A stretch of 27,373 nt of DNA, from contig BFEA01000118.1 in assembly GCA_003427395.1 (NCBI GenBank), positions 1,460,012-1,487,384 on the forward strand, in the 5' to 3' direction. The number at the start of each line of letters is the position of its first letter. The stretch's first letter is position 1. The notes under the pieces were generated by a model. That model was not told the DNA's origin. It did no database searches and saw only the letters and a program-made list of their open reading frames with translations. The DNA comes from Chara braunii. Taxonomy: Eukaryota; Streptophyta; Charophyceae; Charales; Characeae. Below, piece after piece: positions 1 through 9,183 of the stretch. Made by a program: the position numbers and the translations under genes.

Positions 1-17
1 AAAAAAAAAAAAAAAAA
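1..17. repeat. A17 tract at window edge
   Basis: Homopolymer of 17 A residues at the start of the window. It directly adjoins the candidate SINE target-site duplication at 17-25 and could be part of the pre-insertion target, because similar A/T tracts lie on the other side (571-618). Confidence 0.9.
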
Positions 18-69
18 CCTCCTTTATTGTATCTTTCTTGGTAGTACGCATCTATCTCATCCTCTCACT

Positions 70-131
70 AGTCTATTAATAGTACAGGGGAACACCAACC
101 AGTCTATTAATAGTACAGGGGAACACCAACC
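70..131. repeat. Two perfect tandem copies of a 31-bp unit
   Basis: The unit starting AGTCTATTAATAGTACAGGG occurs at 70-100 and identically at 101-131, inside the 3' part of the SINE. The identity points to a recent slippage-type duplication. The unit itself contains the short palindrome CTATTAATAG. Confidence 0.95.
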
Positions 132-480
132 AACCCGGATCTCTCCCAGCCCATGGGGTAGTAGGTTGGCACCAGAGCTGTGGTGCGAGAGCAAGGCTGT
201 ATCAGTCCCTCATCATCACGGTGACGAGGGGTGGGCAGGCATTGCCAATCATGGGGGAAATCGGCGGTGCTAGCACCGACCAATGGCCAGTCCCTGTACC
301 TCCCCCTACACCCCCTTCCCCAAACTCCACATGGTGGTGTCTAATGGCCGATTATATTGTCGCCGCATAGCAGCCAACGACATCAGCCAAGGTCCTGCTA
401 ATGCTGGCTTGGGGGGCCAACGGGTTATCTCTAGCTGGTAGAACACCAAACTTGCCCAGGCATCATACGTGAGCCCAATG

Positions 481-535
481 GGGATTGAACCCACGACTTC
501 CTGAATGCCACTTCTGTGCCTTACCAACTACGCCA
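481..535 (-). promoter_or_regulatory. Internal Pol III promoter (A and B boxes) of the SINE
   Basis: The A box matches the consensus TRGCNNAGYNGG at 524-535 (minus strand). The B box, GGTTCAATCCC, lies at 481-491 and differs from GGTTCGANTCC mainly by A for G. About 32 bases separate them, as in tRNA genes and tRNA-derived SINEs. Whether the promoter still works cannot be told from sequence. Confidence 0.7.
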
Positions 536-546
536 AATTAATTTTG

Positions 547-568
547 AATTACCTCGGACAAGGTAATT
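547..568. repeat. Short inverted repeat beside the SINE head
   Basis: AATTACC (547-553) and GGTAATT (562-568) are perfect 7-bp arms around an 8-base loop, lying between the SINE head and the T-rich flank. It may mark the true 5' boundary of the SINE or belong to the target sequence. Confidence 0.7.
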
Positions 569-570
569 TG

Positions 571-618
571 ACCTCCTTTTTTTTTTTTTAACCTCCTTTT
601 TTTTTTTTTTTTTTTTTT
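571..618. repeat. Duplicated ACCTCC-T(n) low-complexity tract
   Basis: ACCTCC followed by a T run occurs twice in tandem (571-589 and 591-618). The T tract is the mirror of the A tract at 1-17 and carries the candidate SINE target-site duplication. Confidence 0.85.
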
Positions 619-619
619 A

Positions 620-1278
620 ATGATCGTCGGTTGCAGAACTGCTTTGTAGGATAGACTGTAAATTAGGATCTGATATAGATTGTACAGCTGAACCTGAGTG
701 ACCTCATTAGGCCGTATGATTAATGCCTTGGGCCTGACTGGCTGCGAATTGCTTCTTGTTCTGTAATTTTGCCCTTCCTATCATTTCCTTGTCTTCCGTC
801 GTCCTCCCCCAGCTATCACCTCACTCTTTCTCCATTATAAGGTTCATAGATATAGGGGCACTGAAACTATCTGTGCATTTGCATTTTGTTGTTTTTCTTT
901 TCCTTTCTTGAGTTTGATTGGTGTCCACTACCGGAGCATGAACCTGGCCGGAGTGCCTGGATCATGCTATTATGAAGGTTTGCTTCTTATAAGGGACACC
1001 GGACCCGGCTTCCAGATAATTAAAAAAAAAATGAGACAACTGCACCTGTGACCGCTGCACAATTCAGAATTCGCAGAAATAACAGTCCACTGCAAGCTTG
1101 GGCGAAGACCAGTTAGAAGCTGCAAGAAAAACAGTAAATCATGCGTTCGACGGCCTACCGGTTCAATAATTGGCAAAAACGGGAGGCGGCGGTAGTGGTA
1201 AGGCTCTTTTTCCCGTGGCCTGGCCTGGGAGCAGTTACCAGTAGCAGGCCCTCCCATTTTTGGCTCATTTTGCCAGGG
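620..1278. other. Unassigned stretch, no gene seen
   Basis: No reading frame with protein character was found on either strand. The texture is T-rich and pyrimidine-rich, like a plant intron or untranslated region. A small inverted pair (GGTGTCC near 920, GGACACC near 995) is present. I cannot assign a function. Confidence 0.5.
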
Positions 1279-1402
1279 GTGTGGCCTAGGCATCTCGGGT
1301 GTGGCCTAGACATATCGGTCATGGCCCAGCCATGAGTGTGGCCAAGACATCTCGGCCATGGCCAAGCCACGGGTGTGGCCTAGACAGCTCGGCCGTGGCA
1401 TA
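1279..1402. repeat. GC-rich minisatellite, 20-bp and 17-bp units
   Basis: Imperfect copies of GTGTGGCCTAGACATCTCGG begin at 1279, 1299, 1336 and 1373. In the second half, 17-bp units of the type CCATGGCCAAGCCACGG alternate with them, giving a higher-order period of 37 bp. The array stops exactly where module P begins at about 1404. The apparent proline- and glycine-rich peptide on the minus strand across it is a product of the repeat. Confidence 0.85.
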
Positions 1403-1403
1403 C

Positions 1404-2148
1404 GGAGAGTAGACTGTCCGGCAATGACAGTGACAGCATAAGGATGGAGGAGAAAGATACACTCAATACTCGGCAATCCATCGAGCATGCCAAGAGTATT
1501 GAAAACGACTTCAAAATCCACACGAAACTCTTCAAAAAAATAAGAGTACAAGGACAAATCCTTGACGTGTTTCGTCTGCGCTGTTCACAGCGTCTTCAGG
1601 AGGAAGACGTCAATACAAAGAGATAGGTTCATTCCTTGTGCCTTTCCCTAGTATATATATAGCTATCCAACCCCAACCCTCGAACAGATCCTTAATCCCC
1701 CGTGCCTCCTATCCAAATGGTCGATTAGTCGGTAAGAGTAATCGAACGGTGAACATCGATTCCCAGCCGAAGAAAGGAGTAGAATAGCAGCTGCGGTGGC
1801 ACAGAAGTCGTCGGCGGCGGTATCCACCTGCACAAGCAACACATCAACACAACACAGAACAAAACCGTTACGGAGACACAGAGAGAAACAAAGAAGAAAG
1901 CTCTGGCTGATAGCTTCCTCGCCTCCAGTTGTGTACGAGCTGTCGTAGGTAGTCAGCAGTCTCAGGAGTGCATCAGATCCAGCTGTAATGGATGTGGCAG
2001 CTCAATCCCCCAAGCCACGGCTGCGGAAGATGTAACTGTCACGAACGTATGAAGGTCTTGACAGTCGGAGTACGAGAACTGGAGCAGCTGCGTGCATACC
2101 ATCCAACTTGAAGTAGCTCATATCTCAGAACAGAGAGGCTTGTGACGC
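1404..2148 (+). repeat. Module P, copy A (dispersed TATA-containing repeat)
   Basis: This segment aligns with 9532-10261 in the same orientation over about 730 bp, with many substitutions and small indels. Shared landmarks are GGAGAGTAGACT at the left edge, a long TATA box, the string CACCTGCACAAGCAACACAT, and GGAAGATGTAACTG near the right. Both copies have short reading frames, but in the plus frame one is open and the other has stops, so coding is unlikely. A TATA box set in a dispersed repeat that recurs with other modules suggests an LTR or the 5' end of a transposable element. No TG...CA ends or primer-binding site could be confirmed. Confidence 0.8.
1652..1661 (+). promoter_or_regulatory. 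TATA box of module P, copy A
   Basis: TATATATATA sits in CCCTAG-TATA-GCTATCCAACCCC. The same box and flanks are kept in copy B at 9781-9790 although surrounding bases have diverged. This looks like a Pol II core promoter, with a start expected about 25-35 bases downstream. Activity is inferred. Confidence 0.55.
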
Positions 2149-2149
2149 T

Positions 2150-2303
2150 CAACCTCACGCCTAGCGCGACTTCCTGATCGGAGTGGGATGTGGGCCTGGA
2201 AGTGTGAAAAGGGGTGTGCCAAGGATTTTTTGGGAAAGTGGGGGTGGAGTCCCAGGTCGGAACTGAGATCTCCTGTGGCAAAGTTTCAGGGGCATAGATG
2301 CAA
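2150..2303 (+). repeat. Module S, copy A (truncated)
   Basis: Begins with CAACCTCACGCCTAGCGCG and aligns to the first 150 bp of module S at 10321 and 26658 (shared GTGTGCCAAGGATTTT and GGGGGTGGAGTCCCAGGT). After about 2303 similarity to the other copies stops. It follows module P directly here, whereas copy B has about 60 extra bases between P and S. Confidence 0.8.
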
Positions 2304-3130
2304 TAGGGCTAAGGGGGCGAGTTACTTCCAGTCTGAGGCGTTCGATGTCGTGCCGCATGAGGCAGATGGCATGCGCGGTGCATTCAAGGCTGTTCGATTC
2401 GTCTGTTTTGGTGGCGGCGGTTCGGGGATAGGCCCGCCCGGGATAGTCACGTTCCCGATGAGTCAGACCTTTGGGCGCAGACACGTGGCGTGTGTCGTCG
2501 CGCATTTTGGTTAGGCCCCCTAGTTTCAGGGGCTCGTCGGTTGCCGCGTCGCCAACAATTCCCGCAACGCGTGCGGGGCCAGTACGGGGCGATGGAGTTC
2601 CACGGAACCACCGTGAGTTGGTGATACAGGAGGAGGAGACGGAAGGGAGGGAAGTTAGTAGTGATAACGACGAAACCGGGGGATATGAAGTAGTGCGAGT
2701 TATCCGTAGTTGGATAATCGGGGCACCTCGGATCGCTGGTTACAGCACAGTGAAACTCCCTGGGGCACAATCGATTCTCGGTTAAGCAGGGGAATTCCGG
2801 ATATCTTTGTCTAATGCATTCCCTCACCCAAGGGTCAAAGTACTCCGAGTCCCAGGAGCTCGGCATCGTATCATTGCGGTGTGATAGGATTCTTCCACAC
2901 GCGTCTAATCGGCAACTTGAAAGGGGATGTTTCGTCGTGATATCGGGGTTCCTTTCCGTTTAGGTGCGAAGGGGAAGGACAATTCCCGTCTGCCCGAGGG
3001 CGTTAAGTTCGTCGATGGTCGCAAATCGGCGCGCGTGGATACGTGTAGGCTGCGCAGATCAGATCGCGCTTACACGCACCCCCGCGAGATATTCGCTTCT
3101 TTCTGGACAAACAACTACCCAATCATTTAA
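2304..3130. other. Unassigned stretch between modules S and R
   Basis: No protein family recognised. GC-rich at 2440-2640, with small inverted repeats such as GACAC/GTGTC near 2480-2497. The plus frame 2471-2785 has an acidic patch but no known motif, and the opposite strand is also open, so neither is supported. Between 2880 and 3130 there is faint, patchy resemblance to 12790-13070, so this may be a diverged inner part of the same mosaic element. Confidence 0.4.
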
Positions 3131-4575
3131 TCACTCCGTGATCCTGCGCGCAATCATTCCTGCGTATACCAGGTGCTACTGCACATCAGGCATCGCAGCA
3201 ACAACAGTAGATCAAAGAAAAACAAACATCAATAGTGATGACTACGCGGAAGTTCCTACTATGCTCACAAGGGTATCAACATGGCAAGCGAAGGCACGAA
3301 CAGACAAACGAAAAACAAACAGACATAACATTCATTCATCCATTCATTCGACATAACACGCGATAAATGAGATCGGGACCAATCGCAAAAACGAGTGCGG
3401 ACGGAAACCAAGCCAAGATTTCAAAAACAAAAGAGAACGGGCGAATCGCCCTGAGCCGAGATCAAAATTTATACACAAAAAGCAAGGAGGGAGACAAGAC
3501 AAAGAAAATTGCAAACCACGTCCATCAACCTCAGCTCCCTCTTCTTTTGTTTTCCTCTCCAATGCGGACTGTCCGCCGTGACGCACCAACCCACGAAGTC
3601 GTCACCCAGCTTAGCCCTCCCGCACCCGTCAGGTTCGCCCGCGCCCACGGTCCGTCGTGGCCCGCGTCAACCCCGCGTGTTCGGCACCAGCTCGTTGGGT
3701 CGCCCGACTCCCACTTCAACTCACCACTTACTTTGCTCGTGAGTCGACCCTCACTGATCACGCTTCCCGAGCTTCCAACAACAGGTTAAGAGAGCTATCT
3801 AATCGCGCAGCCGGAATTTATAGCGTGCATGCATGCGCGAAGAACACGAAATTGCAAGGACTTAGAAAGGAGATTAGGAGAGGGAGCGCCAACGTTCTGC
3901 ATGGCCAGATCGCGACGTGGGGGACGTAGCCACTCTCCACGCATCGATCCGAGCATGCAGGCTGCAGGCTAACTAGGCACAACAAAAAGGAAAAGGGAGA
4001 GCGGGAAAGACGAAGCTCAAGAAGAAAGATACAGTTACAATGGCGCCCACCCAAAATTACAGTTACTGACAAGATTAAGGGCGCCGACTAATTGGAGCTC
4101 CGCTGCAGCCGCAAAAAGAAGCGCGCAAGAAGGACGACGCGCGGCAAAAGATATCCCGAATTCCTAAATTCCGAAATTCCTAGCTAATGCAAAAAGAAAC
4201 ACAAATTCCGAAAAGAAAATCCAAAGTTCCGAGAGCCGTCAAGGGCTCGACAAGATTCGAAAAAGAAATTCAAAAACAACGAAACGCGACCTCCGCGCCT
4301 AAATCCGATAACAGCACAGAAAAGAAGCGACGTCAACCATTATTAATTGCGCCTGGTCGGCGCGACAGCCACTCAATCAATCATCCCGGGACTTGTCCGA
4401 CCCTGAATCCAGCCATCCGAAAAGAAGCGACGAAAGAGAAAAGACGAAAAAACAAGGACACTGATGCAATTCTCCCTCAATCCCAATCTCCCGTAATTGG
4501 CCCAACCTTCCCAACTTAGGACCCCTCATTGTCATTGCGCAGAAAGTCGCGCGGAACCGAAATCGGTTCGTCACA
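3130..4575 (+). repeat. Module R, copy 1 (diverged dispersed repeat)
   Basis: Aligns in patches with about 13070-14380. Shared strings include CTCCACGCATCGATCC (3936 and 13840), TAATCGCGC (3801 and 13706), CGAATTCCTA (4156 and 14080) and AAAGTCGCG (4542 and 14346), in the same order and at similar spacing. No coding potential is conserved between the copies. It lies downstream of P and S in both cases, suggesting one composite element or a segmental duplication. Confidence 0.6.
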
Positions 4576-4576
4576 G

Positions 4577-4626
4577 GCTCATAGCGTCGAGCCCTTCTGG
4601 TTTATACCACAAGGAAGGCGCGTTCA
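4577..4626 (+). repeat. 50-bp fragment shared with the P/S junction of copy B
   Basis: Matches 10262-10311 with few differences (GCTCATAGCGTCGAGCCCTT versus GCTCACAGCATCGAGCCCTA, then TGGTTTATACCA, then GGAAGGCG and GTTCA). In copy B it lies between P and S; here it follows module R. It is absent from the P/S junction of copy A. Confidence 0.85.
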
Positions 4627-5099
4627 GTCTTACAACACCTAGGTGCGAGCGTGCCCCCACAACCGCCTTAGATCCAACGGAGGAGAGAGTGTCGGTTCAT
4701 CTGATGGTGCTAAAGCCCCGAGTGCCAAAAAACGTACGAAATACATGTCTAGGGGTGCCAAAAGGCGCCAAATGCATTCGGAAAAACAACAAACACCCCA
4801 TCGTGCAAAGAGGCGCATAAGGTAGATGCAACCAGGTACCTGGCACTGACGAAGGCTGGGTCAGTTACGGGTGCCATTTTAAATCCAAAATGCCCTTGAG
4901 GTAGGTAACCATCGATCCACCAGTAAGTGAAGGGAAAAGACCCACCTCAGGGTGCCTATGGGTATCAGTAGACCCTGAAGGTCTGCTTGGCAACCTTGGC
5001 CAAACCCCAAGTATGCAGAAAGCACACAAAGGACGAAATGGGGACCAAGATGCACAGAGATATATATACCTATATTCCCTCCAAATCCTCAACGAGCAC
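4627..5099. other. Unassigned stretch downstream of the Penelope-like element
   Basis: No clear gene. Contains small inverted repeats and a TATATATA string near 5061. It may hold the 3' untranslated end of the element at 5100-8880, but no defining end was found. Confidence 0.4.
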
Positions 5100-6690
5100 A
5101 GGCCAATAGCACCTCCGATGCCCCCGAACCCATCCTCTCCCCGAATCTTGTAAAAGTAGAAAGCACTAAACGTAAGGGTTAACCTCTTAATAAAAGTTCC
5201 CTTTTTACTACCAAAACGGCCTCATGCCGACCCCAATGATTCGAAGTTAATCGAAAAATCCGATGGAGGGTGCTGATAGTAGCCCCAACTTTGACCCATT
5301 TGCCACGCTGAGAGTAAGAGCAAAAATCCTAAAAACTACAAAAAAACAGACTCCCGGATTGCCAAATAGTGGTCGAATTTTTACCAACGCAACGGTGTGA
5401 AGAGTCATCCCCCTCCGAAACACAGTGATTCCCGCAAAGGTCCAACGACTAGAGTCTGCATCATTCTTAACAAGGTGAAGGACAGACCCATAGCACTCTT
5501 GAAAATGAAGAAGAATGTGTGCTGCAACTTCCATACCTTGTTCCCCTACAACCGCAATAAAGATGGTGACGTCATCCACGATCCGAAACCCCTCAAGAAG
5601 TTGTCTACCATAGCCAAGGCCGACAAGAATCTTCCATTCGGAAAAGGCGCAGAGGATGCACGCGAGAGGATAACTAGAAGATTTACCCATAGGTACTCCT
5701 GTCACTTGCCTTAATAGGACCCCACCCGAGTGAATGAAAGCATACTTCAAGTCGAACACACCATTTCATGAATCAAGGCCAAAGGTACCATAACAATTGA
5801 ATTTCATCCCTTGACCCTCCATAGGATAGCCAGACCTTCTTTCTTCTCTTGGCAACCTTAACCCCTTGGCATTCTCGTCTGTCAAAGAAATTAAGGAGCC
5901 ATCCGACCGCATCTTAGATATCACCATGAGGGAGAGAAACAAACATATCTTTGATATCATAAGAGGCTAAGATAAGATCTCGATAGCCATTCAAGGTCCT
6001 GCATCGTCGATCAATACTACCGATCCCTGACATGAAATCCATGACCGCCTTCAAATTAAAAGACTCCTTGACTGGAAAGGCAAGCAATAATGCATTAAGT
6101 GCCCTGGCTACCCTCGTGCTGACAAGCCTAGCAGGTTCATCACAGGTTGGTGAAATGGGATGCCATCTGATAAGGTCCTTGTGTTTAGGGAGTATATAGG
6201 CATTCGCAAAGGTCCCAGATGGGTTCCACTTCCCCAACACCTAAAGAGTCAGTGTAGACGGTTGTCGTGAAAATCATCCTTCATCTGCGTCATCAGGGTT
6301 CCCACCTCTAAAGAAATCGGAGAGAAGGACAAGGTCCATTCAAAAGTCATAGATAGATAATGACGATAGATGACAGGGCAGACAATCAGAGTGTTAGCAT
6401 TATTGCGGTCAAACGACACACAAACAAACACCTTGAGACCCGAGTACCAAGAAGCCAGACATAAAAGTGCAGAGGAATCATCCCCTGAAGTCGCAGATAT
6501 CCAGCATGCCGACAGATCTTGCTCAGAGATGACGTAGTCCGACCGCAGGTAGTTGGTCACCGCCACAAGTTGCTTAGCAAGCTGAATCTGACCATGTAGT
6601 GGTAAAATTTTCGGAATATTACGAGAATTGAGCAGTAATGAGGGAATACCCGAAATATCATAAATGCGAGAGCAAACATGCATACCAATC
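5100..6690 (-). pseudogene. Penelope-like reverse transcriptase, broken
   Basis: Copies element RNA into DNA at the nicked target. The N-terminal part (6683-6249) contains VFVCVSFDRNNANTLIVCP, which sits where Penelope-like RTs have a conserved D-K/R motif before the fingers. The next piece (6240-5914) has AYILPKHKDLIRWHPISP and ends with motif A, SYDIKDMFVSLP, its Asp intact. After frameshifts around 5760-5910, the last piece (5759-5247) gives motif B GVPMGKSSSYPLA (GVPMG at 5685-5699), motif C RIVDDVTIF with both Asp residues (5571-5579), and a later WTFAGITV. After the stop near 5247, other frames continue with thumb-like sequence to about 5100. At least three frame breaks exist. RT identity is firm; the Penelope-like class is likely. 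Confidence 0.75.
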
Positions 6691-7511
6691 TGCTTCCAAG
6701 CAGTTTCGGAATGACAGTTGCATGATGGTGAATCATACGAACGAGAAACCTGATAAAAATTTCAGAGAAAACGAGATACCGATTTATTTTTTTCGCCAAA
6801 CAAATCTATCCTTCTTTTGCACCAGTTCTTTAACCCCAACTGATAAATCAGATGTACCCAGTAAACAAAGTACCAAATTGTGAATCCTCGAGGAGCTCAG
6901 TCGGTGATCAACATACGTACGACCACCCTTCGACGTACGTCCATCCCGGTCTGGGATTTAATAGCCCTGGCCAGAATATCCCTAACGGGCGCTAAGTGTA
7001 GTTCTTGTGGCTTTCCCTAAGAAATTATGTATTGCTCGATACCAATGCATGAGTAAATCGACCTATTTAAACTTCAGCAATCGGCGTAGCCAAGGTTGGT
7101 GCAAAAGCATATGCAAGCCCTTTTGAAATCGCCCTACACCCTAGAGTAAAAACAACCGGACCTATATGCCAGATTCCTCCCTGCTCGATCGTATTCTCCT
7201 TCAATAGAAAACATGCATTACCAATCCGTATTGTAGTAAGTCTAAACAATATCTGGTCAACAACCGTGTATCAGCCCACAAAGAACCCCCCGACGTCTCG
7301 ATCAAAAAGTACCTCCTATTATGCATAAAAGTCGACCGAAGAATACATAGGAAACTGCCAGCCCAAAGCTCACCCTCCTTACGGAGTTTGATAATACCAA
7401 TCCGTAAATCGAGAGTCTCCTTACCTTTTCTTCTGCTTCGTGTTGGTCGCAAAGGTCATCTGGGTTTACAAGACGTCTTCCGGAAATTCAAGATGAGAGA
7501 GAAATTCCTAA
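6691..7511 (-). pseudogene. Decayed linker between endonuclease and RT
   Basis: This interval has only short open pieces on the minus strand (for example 7201-7452 and 6557-6799), with several stops. The pieces are basic, as expected for a linker before a Penelope-like RT, but no domain is clear. An inverted pair with ACGTACG cores occurs near 6915-6945. Confidence 0.35.
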
Positions 7512-7929
7512 TCAGTACTTTTTTGTGGCATCGACCGAACAGACTCCAGTAATCAGCAGAACAACTACATACTTCAAAACCCCTAAATGCCTTCGCCAAT
7601 GATATAGTTTAGGACAAACTCCAAATCCACGCGACTTCTCCATCCGCAGGTGTTCACCCCACCAGATATAAATACTATGGATTGTGCAGCCAATGTATTG
7701 CGCTTTACACCAAGGAGATGAAAAAGTGTAAACAACAGGATCATTTTCCCAAGTATTTCAATTAACCTCGAGTAACAACGAATGAAACTTACTCATCCAA
7801 GTAATCTCCCAATGAATTGCTAATGCGACGAAGCACAACGTGATACATGTGTCGAAGAGCATCCTGGCGCATGGTGAACCTCCCAAGAGCCAGGCCTGGT
7901 TCCAAAGTCTCATACATTCCAACAACCAT
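7512..7929 (-). pseudogene. GIY-YIG-like endonuclease remnant
   Basis: Starts 27 bases after the gag-like frame with an ATG at 7929 (MVVGMYETLEPGLALGRFTM), then a stop at a TAA near 7790. The same region resumes with ENDPVVYTF, where VYT stands for the GIY triplet (7721-7736). After SSPWCKAQ it has an intact YIG triplet at 7689-7697, then SIYIWWGEHL at about 7646-7670. In GIY-YIG proteins of Penelope-like elements an Arg is expected near the EH pair; here the position reads Trp (TGG, one change from CGG). This domain would nick target DNA for target-primed reverse transcription. Stop codons and the lost Arg make it inactive. The identification rests on short motifs. Confidence 0.5.
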
Positions 7930-7955
7930 AGCCGAAACAGAGAATAGGGCAAAAG

Positions 7956-8877
7956 TCACATAGCCGGTGTTTGTTCAAGGTCAGTGCTTCCGACCGGTGA
8001 TTCAACCGGTGTGGAAACAAAGCCTTCATACGCCATCTTCGCATGTGACTCAATCGTGAGTGCCTTGGTGGTGCAAAAAACGCCCTCGTTTCTGCAGATC
8101 GCCTTCAATTGATTCTTATTTTCCGCAACAAGGGGCTTCCTCTAAGCTTGCACATAGGCAAGTATACCTTTAGGTCTGGAACCGGCTGCTATCTTGGTAT
8201 GATTCCGTTTTTCTCCCATGCGAGGGGATTCCGCCGCCACGTCGTCATCGTTGCCTCGTCGAAACACCAGTTGTCCAAAAGGTTGCTTGTTTAAATCAGA
8301 GAGATCCTTCCCTTTGTGTTTCCCTTCACGAAGCTTATAAAGTTTGACAATCTCGTCCTCTATCTCCTCTTGACCTTTGTTGACATAATCTCCGAACTCT
8401 TCATCTTTCTCATTCCTTATCGGAGTGCGATGGACAGGTGTCCTGATTTCCTCCCTCTTGACTTTGTCCCTCGCGACTAAGTATTTTCTCCGAATCTTCG
8501 ACATGACTCTAACTTCCGATGCTTCGACATTTCGTTCGATCTCGGATCTAATTTTCTCATCCATTATCCTTCTCTCTTCCATTTCTTTTTTCCTATTCTG
8601 TTCCTCCTTCTTCTTCCCGATTAACTCTCGCACGAACTCTCGTTCTTCGGGATCATCTTGCTGCCGCCTAGGAGTCCAGTGGCGTGGCGTGTCGTGGAAC
8701 CCAGAGTGTCTCCACCCCTACCCGTGGGTATATTCTGATTACCGACTGCGGAAGGACATTCACGGGCAAAGGCTCTAACAAGAAGAAAGAGTCTGTGCAA
8801 TCAATTATGCACTCTGGACATTCGGCCCCCTGTCCCCCGCAGTTAAAGCATTGGTTTCCCCCTCCGTTGGCCGCCAT
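7956..8877 (-). pseudogene. Gag-like protein: zinc knuckle, coiled coil, possible SAP-like tail
   Basis: The likely start is the ATG at 8877, reading MAANGGGNQCFNCGGQG. The knuckle begins CFNCGGQG as in CX2CX4HX4C motifs, but the His and neighbouring residues are missing, so zinc binding should be lost. A frameshift near 8690 moves the frame. The protein then reads DDPEEREFVRELIGKKKEEQ and continues as a strongly charged Lys/Glu/Arg helix of about 40 residues, probably a coiled coil. Near 8142 there is one in-frame TAG, followed by a stretch with NQLKAICRNEGVF and TKALTIESHAKMAYEGF, which resembles a SAP-type helix-turn-helix. The frame ends at 7956. It probably bound nucleic acid as a retroelement ORF1 product. 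Gag-like proteins are not standard in Penelope-like elements, so the pairing is notable. Confidence 0.62.
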
Positions 8878-8911
8878 GGTGCACCAAGAAGGAAAGGAGG
8901 TAGAAAAAAAA

Positions 8912-9004
8912 TGATAGTACCAGCGTACTACTCTGTCATGACCAAAACTAAGGAGATACATGTGATAGTGCCAACATACTAATCCGGGAGTGCAAGAACG
9001 GAGG
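8912..9004. repeat. Two diverged tandem copies, period about 49 bp
   Basis: GATAGTACCAGCGTACTACT at 8913 and GATAGTGCCAACATACTAAT at 8962 start two related units just 5' of the gag-like start codon. They lie where the element's 5' leader would be. Confidence 0.7.
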
Positions 9005-9183
9005 AAAGAGAAAAGAGCAATACATAGATCTGTTAGCAAACTAAACCAGGACCTACCTAAGAAATAGTAATAGCCCAATATCTAAACCGTTGCCAACCCT
9101 AGGAACGAATGCGCAACTTCCGGTCAGTGAACCCACAAAAGCAGGAGAAACGTATAAAAAAGTAACCATGCATATATTTTATA

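Larger units (their letters stand above)
26..570 (-). mobile_element. tRNA-derived SINE
   Basis: Non-autonomous retroposon transcribed by RNA polymerase III from an internal promoter; it encodes no protein. Read on the minus strand, the 5' end carries a tRNA-like head with an A box (TGGCGTAGTTGG) and a B box (GGTTCAATCCC) at normal tRNA spacing, followed by a body of about 450 bp unrelated to tRNA. The motif ACCTCCTTT (plus strand) occurs at 17-25 and again at 571-579, which fits a target-site duplication flanking the insertion. The 3' end on the minus strand lacks a clear poly(A) tail. The acceptor stem does not pair, so this is not a functional tRNA. A short reading frame across the head is the usual chance frame of tRNA-like SINE heads. 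Exact ends are uncertain by about 20 bp. Confidence 0.72.
5100..8880 (-). mobile_element. Degenerate Penelope-like retroelement with upstream GIY-YIG segment
   Basis: Transcribed right to left. In order it carries a gag-like frame (zinc knuckle, coiled coil, possible SAP-like tail; 8877-7956), a GIY-YIG-like remnant (7929-7512), a decayed linker, and a reverse transcriptase (6690-5100). The RT has the Penelope-type context (SYDIKDMF, GVPMG, IVDD) rather than gypsy, copia or L1 forms. Published green-lineage Penelope-like elements (the Chlamys group) have the endonuclease N-terminal to the RT, which agrees with the order here. Many stops and frameshifts show it is dead. No terminal repeats or ends could be fixed. 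Whether the gag-like frame belongs to the same element is inferred from adjacency and strand. Confidence 0.7.

Noticed and set aside
471-545. Possible functional tRNA gene on the minus strand
   Set aside because: A and B boxes fit, but the acceptor and anticodon stems do not pair and the sequence runs on into a long body; a SINE head explains it better.
1155-1370. Open frame with repeated GH and RPHP-type peptides
   Set aside because: It simply translates the GC-rich minisatellite.
1306-1557. Similar short peptides on the minus strand of both P copies (also 9528-9761)
   Set aside because: They follow from DNA homology of the repeats; upstream frames are not conserved and there is no domain.
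2447-2866. 139-codon open frame, minus strand
   Set aside because: No recognisable motif and an overlapping plus-strand frame of similar length; not supported.
7760-7795. Short intron suggested by a GTAAGT string after the first ORF2 piece
   Set aside because: The next coding piece resumes only about 30 bases later, too short for a normal intron; decay is simpler.
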